From: Bartonella sp. HY328
GTDB taxonomy: Bacteria > Pseudomonadota > Alphaproteobacteria > Rhizobiales > Rhizobiaceae
Direction of reading: 5' to 3'
DNA length: 64,000 nucleotides
Assembly: GCF_025449335.1 (NCBI RefSeq)
Contig: NZ_CP104883.1
Coordinates: 2,906,501-2,970,500, forward strand
Part shown: positions 9,564-17,566 of the stretch, piece after piece
How the letters are laid out: every line of letters starts with the position of its first letter
Numbering within the stretch: the first letter of the stretch is position 1
The notes under the pieces: model-generated
What the model saw: only the letters and a program-made list of their open reading frames with translations
The model's database searches: none
What the model was told of the DNA's origin: nothing
Translations under genes and position numbers: made by a program

Positions 9564-11291
9564 ATGGCAAAACCTATTATTGTTATTGATGGAATTTCCA
9601 AAAAGTTTGTCAATAATCTCGCGCTGGATGGTATAAGTGCTGCGATAAAACCAGGATTTATTACCGGCATTCTTGGGCCTGACGGCTCTGGAAAAACCAC
9701 CTTATTGCGCCATGTAGCTGGATTAATGAGCCCTAATGCGGGCAAAATTTTTATTTTTGGGCAAAATATTGATAAAAACAGCCACTTATTAGGTGATAAA
9801 ATTGGTTACATGCCGCAACAATTTGGTCTTTACGAAGACTTATCCGTGCTTGAAAACTTGAAATTATATGCCAATTTAAAAGGCCTTCCTGCAGCGCAGC
9901 AACCCGCTATATTTGCACATCTATTACAACTAACCATGCTTAACCAATTTCAAGATCGATTGGTTGGGCATTTATCGGGTGGCATGAAGCAAAAATTAGC
10001 ACTTGCTTGCGCTTTAATTACACGACCGCCAATTCTATTACTTGACGAACCCGGCGTTGGTGTTGATCCAATTGCACGGCGCGACCTGTGGGCACTTGCC
10101 CAACAGCTTGCTCAAGCTGGAACAACTATATTATGGGCAACAGCCTATCTGGATGAAGCAGCCCAATGCGATGAAATACTTATATTAGACAAGGGAAGGT
10201 TAATCTATTCAGGCGCTCCTCAAAGCCTTATTCACCGCGTAAAAAATCGTGTTTTCCAGATTTCAGGCACTATGCCAAAACGGCAATTATTGCAAAAATT
10301 ATCAAGTTTTGATGCCATTGAAGATATAAATATCCAAGGCCATCTCATTCGGATTTTATTAAAAAATGCGAACGCGCTACAAGGTATTATTCATGCTTTT
10401 TTTGGCACGATTATAGCTACAGTGACATCCGCTCATTTTGGTGATGCCTATATTGATTTGCTTGGTGGCATTAAAAACCGTATTTCTCCCATTGCAGGTG
10501 CTCTTAATGAAGCTGCCGCCTATGATGGCCCTATTATTGAAGCTGAGCAATTATCCAAAAATTTTGGTTCATTTAAAGCTGCACAAAATATTTCTTTTAC
10601 AATTAAGCGGGGCGAAATTTTTGGACTTCTTGGCCCTAATGGCGCAGGAAAATCTACCACATTCAAAATGCTATGTGGCCTATTAAAACCAAGTGCTGGA
10701 AAAGGCTTTGTCGTTGGCTATGATTTGCGCAAACATGGCTCAAAAGCTCGAAATCACATTGGCTATATGGCACAAAAATTTTCCCTGTATAAAGATCTTG
10801 ATGTTGAACAAAATTTAAATTTTTATGCTGGAATTTATGGGCTTGATAAAAAGGCGGCGCGTAAGCAACGAGAATTAATGCTTGATGTATTTTCTCTTAG
10901 CGACTATCGCAAACAAATTGCAGGCAGCTTACCTCCCGGTTTAAGGCAGCGGCTATCACTTGCTGCTTGTCTTATGCATCAACCGCAAGCGCTTTTTCTT
11001 GATGAGCCAACCTCTGGTGTTGATCCGCTAACGCGGCGCGAATTTTGGAACCATATAAACGGCATTGCCGAAAAAGGTATTAGCGTACTAGTTACCACCC
11101 ACTTCATGGAAGAAGCGGAGTATTGCGACCGTATCGCGTTAATTTATGAAGGACGCACCATTGCACTTGGCGCACCTCACGAATTAAAACGCCAAATCGC
11201 GACGAAAACCCTACCCAATCCTAGTATGGAAGATACATTTATTGCGCTTATTCTTGCTTCTAGCGATCAAAAAGGTTTGCGCAATGATTAA
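9564..11291 (+). CDS. tandem ABC exporter ATPase (YbhF-like)
   Basis: A 575-residue cytoplasmic protein with two fused ABC ATPase domains, the architecture of YbhF. Domain 1 has Walker A GPDGSGKTT (38-46), signature LSGGMKQKL and Walker B LLLDEPGVG. Domain 2 has Walker A GPNGAGKST (357-365), a degenerate signature LPPGLRQRL (about 456) and Walker B LFLDEPTSG. The asymmetric signature suggests the two sites are not equivalent. The start is the ATG at 9564, seven bases after the adaptor stop; longer frames are upstream read-through. It would power the two YbhS/YbhR-like permeases. The substrate is unknown; YbhF homologues have been linked to drug or cation efflux. Confidence 0.9.
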   Translation: MAKPIIVIDGISKKFVNNLALDGISAAIKPGFITGILGPDGSGKTTLLRHVAGLMSPNAGKIFIFGQNIDKNSHLLGDKIGYMPQQFGLYEDLSVLENLKLYANLKGLPAAQQPAIFAHLLQLTMLNQFQDRLVGHLSGGMKQKLALACALITRPPILLLDEPGVGVDPIARRDLWALAQQLAQAGTTILWATAYLDEAAQCDEILILDKGRLIYSGAPQSLIHRVKNRVFQISGTMPKRQLLQKLSSFDAIEDINIQGHLIRILLKNANALQGIIHAFFGTIIATVTSAHFGDAYIDLLGGIKNRISPIAGALNEAAAYDGPIIEAEQLSKNFGSFKAAQNISFTIKRGEIFGLLGPNGAGKSTTFKMLCGLLKPSAGKGFVVGYDLRKHGSKARNHIGYMAQKFSLYKDLDVEQNLNFYAGIYGLDKKAARKQRELMLDVFSLSDYRKQIAGSLPPGLRQRLSLAACLMHQPQALFLDEPTSGVDPLTRREFWNHINGIAEKGISVLVTTHFMEEAEYCDRIALIYEGRTIALGAPHELKRQIATKTLPNPSMEDTFIALILASSDQKGLRND

Positions 11292-12387
11292 ATTACGACG
11301 ATTTCTATCATTAATTTACAAGGAAATCTTACAGATCATACGTGATCCAAGTAGCATCATGATTGCATTCATTTTTCCAATTCTATTGCTATTAATCTTT
11401 GGCTACGGCTTTTCCCTTGACCCCAATCGTATGAAAATTGGTATTGTTGATGAAAACCCATCTGCATTAACCAAAGGTTTGGTTGCCAGTTTTAACGCAT
11501 CGCAATTTTTTGACATTGCAACCGGTTTTGACCGGCGCCAATTGGATGATCTCTTAACTATTGGTCATATTAAAGGCATCATCATTATACCAGCGAGCTT
11601 TCAAAATGCCTTGGCGCAGGGAAGACTTAGTGACATTCAGATTATTATTGATGGTTCTGATCCCAATACAGCAAATTTTCTTAAAAATTATTCTGAAGGG
11701 CTAATTGCCACTTGGAGCGCCCAACAAGGCGGACTTAACCCATCAATCATTATCGAGCCAAGATTTCGTTTCAACCCTGATGTGACCAGTCGATTTTTTC
11801 TAATTCCAGGCTCTATTGCAATCATTATGGCGCTTGTTGGTACTTTACTCACCTCGCTTGTAGTATCACGCGAATGGGAACGCGGCACGATGGAGGCAAT
11901 TATGGCAACCCCTGTTAGCATGGCCGAATTTTTGGCCGGAAAGCTTATTCCTTATTTTTTCCTCGGTCTTTTATCGGTTAGTCTTTGCCTCTTGTTTGCA
12001 ACTCAGCTTTTCCATGTGCCCTTTCGCGGCTCTTTAACTGCTTTTTATCTTATTTCATCAGCCTTTCTTATTCCTGCCCTTGGTCAAGGCTTACTGATTT
12101 CAGCAATTTCAAAAAATCAGTTTGTTGCTTCACAAATTGCCATTTTAACCGGATTTTTACCCGCCATGCTTTTATCAGGTTTTATTTTTGATATTGGCTC
12201 TATGCCAGATTGGGTTCAATGGATCACGGCAATTGTACCAGCGCGTTATCTCATTCCATCGCTACAGACCATATTTTTAGCTGGCAATATTTGGCACATT
12301 TTTATTATGGATATCTTAAGTCTGCTGCTATTGGGGGCAGTTTTCTTTTTTCTTGCCAATAAGACCACAAGAAAGCAAATAGGATGA
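11284..12387 (+). CDS. ABC-2 type exporter permease (YbhS-like)
   Basis: A 367-residue ABC-2 permease: one N-terminal membrane helix (about 20-40), a large periplasmic domain (about 45-170) and a C-terminal block of five helices. The sequence VSREWERGTMEAIMATPV is the conserved cytoplasmic coupling segment of the family. The ATG at 11284 overlaps the end of the ATPase gene by eight bases, so translation is coupled. It pairs with the next permease to form the heterodimeric membrane channel of the exporter. Confidence 0.9.
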   Translation: MIKLRRFLSLIYKEILQIIRDPSSIMIAFIFPILLLLIFGYGFSLDPNRMKIGIVDENPSALTKGLVASFNASQFFDIATGFDRRQLDDLLTIGHIKGIIIIPASFQNALAQGRLSDIQIIIDGSDPNTANFLKNYSEGLIATWSAQQGGLNPSIIIEPRFRFNPDVTSRFFLIPGSIAIIMALVGTLLTSLVVSREWERGTMEAIMATPVSMAEFLAGKLIPYFFLGLLSVSLCLLFATQLFHVPFRGSLTAFYLISSAFLIPALGQGLLISAISKNQFVASQIAILTGFLPAMLLSGFIFDIGSMPDWVQWITAIVPARYLIPSLQTIFLAGNIWHIFIMDILSLLLLGAVFFFLANKTTRKQIG

Positions 12388-13502
12388 GAGCATGGTTAAG
12401 AATAAAAGCCCTCATCATTAAAGAGCTTTTAGCAATTTTACATGACCGAAAAAGCCGATTTGTACTTTTAGGGCCACCACTTTTTCAATTATTTATTTTT
12501 TCAACTGCTGCAACGTTAGATGTCCGCAACGTTGATCTTGCAGTATTGAATTACGATAGTGGGTATCATTCAGCGGAAGTAATAGAGCGGATACGCGCGG
12601 CTAAGCCTACAATTCGCCAAATTCAACCGGTCAATAGTTTTGCGGAAATTGATCGATTAATTGATGAGCAGAAAATAGCTGGTGCAGTTATTTTTAACAA
12701 TGATTTTTCAAGACGTATAGACCAACGGTTACCTGGACAGGTACAACTTATTCTTGATGGAAGAAAATCCAATACAACTCAGATAGTCTATGGCTATTTA
12801 AATGAAATAATCAATGGTATTAACCAAGAAATTGCAATTGAACGGCGAATACTACAAAAACTTCCAGAAACCAAACCACTTTACTGGTTTAATCAAAACC
12901 TAGTCTTTCAATGGTTTCTCGTACCCAATCTCGTTGCTAGTATTGCGCTCTTGATTGGTGTTAGTGTCACCGCCTTATCTATTGCCCGCGAGCGCGAAAA
13001 TGGCACTTTTGACCAATTGCTAGTCTCGCCCCTCAAAGCGCATGAAATACTCATTGGTAAAACCATTCCACCGATGATTATTGGTTTTTTTCAACTTTGC
13101 CTATTTGTTGCGGTTGCCTTAATTGTCTTCCACGTGCCCATGCGCGGTTCACTTATAGCCTTACTTATAACTGGTATTATATTTTTGTTAGCCGTTGCGG
13201 GGATCGGCTTGTTCATATCAGCCATGGCACGTACCCAACAACAAGCAATTTTAGGGGCTTTTATGTTTTTGGTGCCAGCAATGCTATTATCGGGCTTTGC
13301 AACGCCGCTCGAAAATATGCCCGAATGGCTACAAAATATTACCTATATTAATCCGCTACGTTATTATCTTATCATTGTTCGCGGAATATTTTTAAAAGAT
13401 ATACCAATTATCGAAATAATTTGGCAAACTTGGCCGATGCTGGTTATTGCGGCAATTACCCTTAGTTCAGCTTCCATTCTTTTCCGCAGGCGGTTAGAAT
13501 AA
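12384..13502 (+). CDS. ABC-2 type exporter permease (YbhR-like)
   Basis: A 372-residue paralogue of the preceding permease with the same layout: an N-terminal helix, a periplasmic domain and five C-terminal helices. The coupling segment is IARERENGTFDQLLVSPL, followed by KAHEILIGK. The genes overlap by four bases (ATGA). This is the last gene of the operon, which ends at a strong bidirectional terminator. No outer-membrane channel gene (TolC-like) is nearby, so the exporter must use one encoded elsewhere. Confidence 0.9.
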   Translation: MRAWLRIKALIIKELLAILHDRKSRFVLLGPPLFQLFIFSTAATLDVRNVDLAVLNYDSGYHSAEVIERIRAAKPTIRQIQPVNSFAEIDRLIDEQKIAGAVIFNNDFSRRIDQRLPGQVQLILDGRKSNTTQIVYGYLNEIINGINQEIAIERRILQKLPETKPLYWFNQNLVFQWFLVPNLVASIALLIGVSVTALSIARERENGTFDQLLVSPLKAHEILIGKTIPPMIIGFFQLCLFVAVALIVFHVPMRGSLIALLITGIIFLLAVAGIGLFISAMARTQQQAILGAFMFLVPAMLLSGFATPLENMPEWLQNITYINPLRYYLIIVRGIFLKDIPIIEIIWQTWPMLVIAAITLSSASILFRRRLE

Positions 13503-13523
13503 CAAACGTAAAAATAGACAATA

Positions 13524-13557
13524 AAAAAACCCGCTTGATCTCTCAAGCGGGTTTTTT
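13524..13557. terminator. bidirectional terminator between the exporter operon and rpsP
   Basis: A 15-bp perfect stem (A-run, ACCCGCTTGA, mirrored by TCAAGCGGGT, T-run) with a TCTC loop. A run of A/T flanks each side, so it can stop the rightward exporter transcript and the leftward rpsP transcript. Confidence 0.9.
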
Positions 13558-13572
13558 ATAAAATAATATAAA

Positions 13573-13959
13573 TTATTCAGCTGTTGCAGCAGCTTCTGCG
13601 GCAGCAGCAGCTTTTGCTGCTGCGTCTTCTTCAGCTTGTTTCGCCATTGCAATACGCTCAACAGCTTTTTTACCTGGCTCACCTTTTTTAGGATTGCTAC
13701 GGGCATCACGCTTTGCAAGACCAGCATCGTTCAAGAAACGAAGAACGCGATCTGTTGGCTGTGCGCCTTGTGAAATCCAATGTTGAATGCGCTCTGTTAC
13801 CAATTGAACGCGCTCGCCATCCTTAGGAAGCATAGGATTCCATGCACCAACTTTTTCAATGAAACGGCCATCGCGTGGGCTACGAACATCAGCTACTACG
13901 ATATGGTAGTAAGGACGCTTTTTTGAACCTGCACGGGCCAAACGAATTTTTAAAGACAT
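13573..13959 (-). CDS. rpsP: 30S ribosomal protein S16
   Basis: A 128-residue ribosomal protein S16 (the core is about 80-90 residues). It has the N-terminal MSLKIRLARAGSKKRPYYHI segment and RDGRFIEKVGAWNPM. The C-terminal extension is Ala/Glu/Lys-rich (EEDAAAKAAAAAE and so on), as is common in Hyphomicrobiales. A clear AGGAG ribosome site precedes the ATG. It lies downstream of ffh and chorismate mutase, an order conserved in this bacterial order. Confidence 0.97.
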   Translation of the reverse strand: MSLKIRLARAGSKKRPYYHIVVADVRSPRDGRFIEKVGAWNPMLPKDGERVQLVTERIQHWISQGAQPTDRVLRFLNDAGLAKRDARSNPKKGEPGKKAVERIAMAKQAEEDAAAKAAAAAEAAATAE

Positions 13960-13980
13960 TATATTCTCCTGTTATAGATC

Positions 13981-13994
13981 GCCGGTTGGCCGGC
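13981..13994 (-). promoter_or_regulatory. short GC hairpin just ahead of the rpsP ribosome site
   Basis: GCCGG-TTGG-CCGGC forms a compact 5-bp stem and 4-base loop in an otherwise AT-rich gap. It sits 21 bases before the rpsP ATG, close to the AGGAG site. It could tune rpsP translation or protect the 5' end of a processed mRNA; this is inference from position. Confidence 0.35.
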
Positions 13995-14031
13995 AGCTCG
14001 TAATATTTTTCGACATAATCGAAAGTGTTGT

Positions 14032-14334
14032 TTAGCCGCCAATACGGGCAGCGGTATCTTCATGATGACGAATTACTTCACGCACGATGAAATTTAAAAA
14101 CTTTTCCGCAAAATCAGGATCAAGGTGTGATTCTTCAGCTAATTTACGCAAACGTTCAATCTGTCTTTTTTCGCGGTTCGGGTCAGCGGCAGGTAAATTG
14201 CGCTCTGCCTTTAAAACCCCAACTGCTTTAGTGCACCGAAAACGCTCGGCAAGAATATGAATAAGCGCGGCATCAAAATTATCAATTGATGCTCTAAGAC
14301 TTGCGAGTTCTGCAGGAATTTCATTCTCACTCAT
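14032..14334 (-). CDS. aroQ: chorismate mutase, AroQ class
   Basis: A 100-residue all-helical AroQ-type chorismate mutase, converting chorismate to prephenate for phenylalanine and tyrosine synthesis in the cytoplasm. It shows the family pattern: SLRASIDNFDAALIHILAERF (first helix), the Arg/Lys-rich active-site helix around KAVGVLKAERNL, and NREKRQIERLRKLA. Length fits the free-standing monofunctional type. It lies between ffh and rpsP on the same strand, 48 bases after ffh. The tyrC gene near 58.5 kb would use its product. Confidence 0.92.
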   Translation of the reverse strand: MSENEIPAELASLRASIDNFDAALIHILAERFRCTKAVGVLKAERNLPAADPNREKRQIERLRKLAEESHLDPDFAEKFLNFIVREVIRHHEDTAARIGG

Positions 14335-14382
14335 GGTCTTTGCCTTTCATTTTCTTGTATTAAAACTTCGCGTTAAAGTGGC

Positions 14383-15939
14383 TTATTTCTTTTTAGGCAA
14401 ACCACCGCCAAGCCCTGGAAGACCACCTGGCTTTGGCAAACCGCCAAGGCCGGGCAAACCACCGGCTTTACCACCCAAATTAGGTAAACCGCTATTTTTA
14501 CCAAGACCTGCAGCTTCTGCCTGCTTTTGCAATGCTTCCAACTGCTTAGGGTCAAGAGAACCAAGATCGGGCATACCACCGCCAAGGCCAAGCTTGCTAC
14601 CAAGCCCACCCATAAGGCGTTTCATCATGCCACCACCACCTTTGCCGCCCATGGCTTTCATCATATCAGCCATACCACGATGCATTTTTAACAACTTGTT
14701 GATATCAGCAGCAGATGTTCCTGAACCCTTGGCGATACGCTGTTTACGGCTATGCTTCAAAATATCAGGATTAGCGCGTTCTTGCTTGGTCATTGAAGAA
14801 ATGATCGCCAATTGCCGATTAAAAATATTTTCATCAAAACCAGCGGCAGCCATTTGGTCCTTCATTTTGCCCATCCCAGGCATCATACCCATAATGCCGC
14901 CCATGCCGCCCATTTTTTTCATTTGGCCAATTTGCTCGGCAAGATCATTAAGATCAAACTTGCCAGCCTGCATTTTTTTGGCCATGGCAGCCGCACGCTC
15001 AGCATCAATATGCTCGGCAGCTTTTTCAACCAGCGATACAATATCGCCCATGCCCAAAATGCGGTCAGCAATACGCTTTGGATGAAACTCTTCCAAAGCA
15101 TCCATTTTTTCGCCAGTGGCAATGGCTTTAATTGGTTTACCAGTCACAGCACGCATCGAAAGCGCCGCACCACCGCGACCATCACCATCCATACGGGTAA
15201 GGACGATACCAGTAATACCAACACGCTCATCAAATGAGCGCGCAAGATTAACTGCATCTTGACCAGTTAAACTATCGGCAACCAGCAAAATTTCATGGGG
15301 CGCAGACTTGGCCTTGATCTCGGCCATTTCCACCATTAATGGCTCATCAATATGGGTACGACCAGCAGTATCAAGAATCACCACATCATGTCCGCCAAGA
15401 CGGGCTGCTTGGACTGCACGCGATGCAATATCAACTGGTGATTGACCGTTAATAATAGGCAAGGTCGCAACGCCTGTTTGCTCGCCCAATTGACGCAATT
15501 GTTCTTGCGCGGCTGGACGACGTGTATCAAGCGAAGCCATCAACACTTTTTTGCCCTGCTTATCGGTAAGGCGTTTTGCAATTTTTGCTGATGTGGTGGT
15601 TTTACCAGAACCTTGCAAACCAACCATCATAATAACAACTGGTGAAGGCGCATTTAAATCAATACCAACGCCTTCAGAACCAAGCATATCCACGAGCTCG
15701 TCATGAACAATCTTGACCACCATCTGGCCAGGCTTGATTGATTTTAAAACCTCTGCGCCAACGGCTTTATTGCGAACACGATCGGTAAAGGAGCGCACAA
15801 CATCAAGGGCAACGTCAGCTTCAATCAAGGCACGGCGCACTTCGCGCAATGCGCTTGTCACATCTTGTTCTGAAAGAGCGCCACGCCCTGTCAGATTATC
15901 AAAAATGGAACTTAAACGCTCCTGCAATGATTCAAACAT
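14383..15939 (-). CDS. ffh: signal recognition particle protein Ffh
   Basis: A 518-residue SRP GTPase that, with 4.5S RNA, delivers nascent membrane proteins to FtsY. The N domain comes first (MFESLQERLSSIFDNLTGRG); in the G domain, Walker A is GLQGSGKTT (107-115), with DTRRPAA and DTAGRTHID following. The C-terminal M domain is Met/Gly-rich (MGGMGGIMGMMPGMGKM). After it comes an unusual tail of Gly-Leu-Pro repeats (GGLPGLGGLPKPGGLPGLGG) ending in KKK. I chose the ATG at 15939: it begins the canonical MFESL and has AAAGGG upstream, whereas the longer open frame is not conserved in type. Candidate RNA structure lies in the upstream gap. Confidence 0.97.
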   Translation of the reverse strand: MFESLQERLSSIFDNLTGRGALSEQDVTSALREVRRALIEADVALDVVRSFTDRVRNKAVGAEVLKSIKPGQMVVKIVHDELVDMLGSEGVGIDLNAPSPVVIMMVGLQGSGKTTTSAKIAKRLTDKQGKKVLMASLDTRRPAAQEQLRQLGEQTGVATLPIINGQSPVDIASRAVQAARLGGHDVVILDTAGRTHIDEPLMVEMAEIKAKSAPHEILLVADSLTGQDAVNLARSFDERVGITGIVLTRMDGDGRGGAALSMRAVTGKPIKAIATGEKMDALEEFHPKRIADRILGMGDIVSLVEKAAEHIDAERAAAMAKKMQAGKFDLNDLAEQIGQMKKMGGMGGIMGMMPGMGKMKDQMAAAGFDENIFNRQLAIISSMTKQERANPDILKHSRKQRIAKGSGTSAADINKLLKMHRGMADMMKAMGGKGGGGMMKRLMGGLGSKLGLGGGMPDLGSLDPKQLEALQKQAEAAGLGKNSGLPNLGGKAGGLPGLGGLPKPGGLPGLGGGLPKKK

Positions 15940-16114
15940 TAAATACCCTTTCTGGTTGGCCGCTTTATGCTTTATCTGCTTAGCATGATAAAAGCTCTTT
16001 TTATAAAACTGGCTCCAGCGCTTCTTAACTATCCACAACCAGATGTTATATTTGAGAAACACCCAATCCAAACCCACATGCCAATATTGTTAAACAACAT
16101 TTCAAAGCAAATGG

Positions 16115-16190
16115 CACCCGAGGGCGCATCGCGCTGTCGGGTGTGGACCTCTGGCATCAATTTTTATAAATTGCACCAGTCGGTGGCTCC
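16115..16190. ncRNA. candidate structured RNA upstream of ffh (two adjoining hairpins)
   Basis: Within the 463-base gap between ffh and the lytic transglycosylase lies a GC-rich island. Hairpin 1 (16115-16143): CACCCGA pairs with TCGGGTG around an inner GCGC-ATC-GCGC stem. Hairpin 2 (16145-16190): GGA pairs with TCC, CTGG with CCAG, and CAATTT with AAATTG around a TTAT loop. Read on the minus strand it would be an ffh 5' leader about 180-250 bases from the ATG. Read on the plus strand it would be a small RNA or a leader of the transglycosylase gene. The rest of the gap holds nothing recognisable. I did not match it to a named family; it lacks the GGAAGGAAGCA core of 4.5S RNA. Confidence 0.45.
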
Positions 16191-16402
16191 AAGTCATAAC
16201 TTGTTGCAGATTTTGTTTGTTTGAATACGATATTTAGTCATTTGTCAAGGTTTTGCTGTCATTTTATTAGATTATGAACGGATTGACATGAGATTTTATG
16301 GATTTTTAGCAAAAGTAAGCAATATAAGCCAAAAGAATCGGCATTACTTACACAATCCATAAGCTTTGTTTGATAGCTTTTAAAGTAAGGATTTATGAAG
16401 GA

Positions 16403-17236
16403 ATGAGAAAATTGTTGCGCAACCGCTTTAGTCTGGCCAGCATTGCTGCCCTTGGTTTAACCCTTATGATCGGCACCACCGCTGCAATGGCGTCACCAAA
16501 ATGCGGCAATACATCCGCTGGCTTTGCCAATTGGCTAAGTGAAACAACTAAAGACGTCAAAGCCAAAGGTTACGGCAGCAAGGCACTTAATGCTCTTGCC
16601 AATGTACGCTATGCACAAGCCACCATTAATGCTGACCGCAACCAACATTCTTTTAAATTAAGCCTTGAGCAATTTATGCAAAAACGCGGATCTAGCACCA
16701 TTGTTGCCCGCGGAAAAACTTTAAAGAAGCAAAATGCGGCATTGTTTGATCGAATTGAAAAGAAATATGGCGTGCCAGCAGGTCCATTATTAGCAATTTG
16801 GGGTATGGAAACGAGTTTTGGCAATTACATGGGCAAACAGCACACGCTTTCTGCGGTTTCAACCCTTGCTTATGATTGCCGCCGCTCGGATTTCTTTACT
16901 GATCAGCTTTACGCAGCCTTAACCCTTGTCGATCGTGGTGATTTTGATCCAAAATCCGTCGGCGCTATGCATGGCGAAATTGGCCAAACACAGTTTCTAC
17001 CAGTTAATGTCTTGAAATATGGCGTGGATGGTGATGGCAATGGCCATATTGATATGATCCGATCACGTGCAGATGCCTTGGCATCAACCGCCAATTTCCT
17101 TAAAGGCCATGGTTGGAAAGCTGGCCTTGGCTACCAACAGGGCGAGCCAAATTTTAAGGCCATTGAAGGCTGGAATAAAGCATCGGTTTACCAGCGCGCT
17201 ATCGCCATTATGGGCAAACAAATTGACGGCCAATAA
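16403..17236 (+). CDS. lytic murein transglycosylase, MltB/SLT_2 family
   Basis: A 277-residue exported enzyme that cleaves the MurNAc-GlcNAc bond of peptidoglycan, forming the 1,6-anhydro end. The signal peptide covers residues 1-30 (ending AMA) and is followed by the SLT_2 domain. The catalytic Glu136 is in the motif GMETSFG; GEIGQTQFLP and DGDGNGHIDMIRS are typical of the MltB type. No lipobox Cys follows the signal, so it is soluble periplasmic rather than a lipoprotein. The ATG at 16403 starts the basic signal-peptide arm; the longer frame begins at a TTG at 16370. A terminator follows at once, so it is monocistronic. Confidence 0.9.
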   Translation: MRKLLRNRFSLASIAALGLTLMIGTTAAMASPKCGNTSAGFANWLSETTKDVKAKGYGSKALNALANVRYAQATINADRNQHSFKLSLEQFMQKRGSSTIVARGKTLKKQNAALFDRIEKKYGVPAGPLLAIWGMETSFGNYMGKQHTLSAVSTLAYDCRRSDFFTDQLYAALTLVDRGDFDPKSVGAMHGEIGQTQFLPVNVLKYGVDGDGNGHIDMIRSRADALASTANFLKGHGWKAGLGYQQGEPNFKAIEGWNKASVYQRAIAIMGKQIDGQ

Positions 17237-17260
17237 TTAATACAATATTTTACCAAATAG

Positions 17261-17296
17261 AGGCTTGCATAGTGATGTGCGAGCCTTTTATTTTTG
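17261..17296 (+). terminator. terminator of the lytic transglycosylase gene
   Basis: A stem of AGGCTTGCA with TGCGAGCCT (one G-U pair) is followed by TTTTATTTTT, 24 bases after the stop codon. This is a typical rho-independent structure on the plus strand. Confidence 0.8.
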
Positions 17297-17373
17297 CATT
17301 TAAATCCTATCGCATAAAAAAGTATCTTTTTTCTTGAATAATTGGCAATAATCAGTATTAAATAGCTTCATCC

Positions 17374-17423
17374 GTTGGACCTGTTTTTCAGGTGGCTATT
17401 CCGGGCGCCTATCCCCCGGCAAC
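17374..17423 (+). ncRNA. candidate cis-regulatory RNA leader of the SulP gene
   Basis: A compact three-way junction stands out of AT-rich DNA. The outer stem is GTTG (17374-17377) with CAAC (17420-17423). Hairpin A is ACCTG-TTTTT-CAGGT (17379-17393). The linker TGGCTATT leads to hairpin B, CCGGG (17401-17405) with CCCGG (17415-17419). The linkers look like the conserved joining bases of a structured RNA. A second 7-bp stem, AGAGCAT (17432-17438) with ATGCTCT (17464-17470), lies downstream, and the SulP start is 144 bases on. Position, strand and phylum fit the sul1 RNA motif reported upstream of SulP-type genes in Alphaproteobacteria, but I have not matched it to that consensus. Confidence 0.55.
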
Positions 17424-17566
17424 ATTTTGTTAGAGCATTTGTAAATTATTTTAAAACAATAAGATGCTCTCATTTTGGGTTTAAAGCATAATTTATCAAA
17501 GCGCATTTTGCCGCTTTATGTAGCGCGTTTTATATGTGCAATTAAGCCAATAGAAAGATTCATAAC

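Noticed and set aside
14333..15085. Pro-rich 250-codon open frame on the plus strand
   Set aside because: It is antisense to the Met/Gly-rich M domain of ffh, and its PPPP-type composition mirrors that. No start signals.
15940..16402. SRP 4.5S RNA gene beside ffh
   Set aside because: The structured island lacks the conserved GGAAGGAAGCA apical sequence of SRP RNA.
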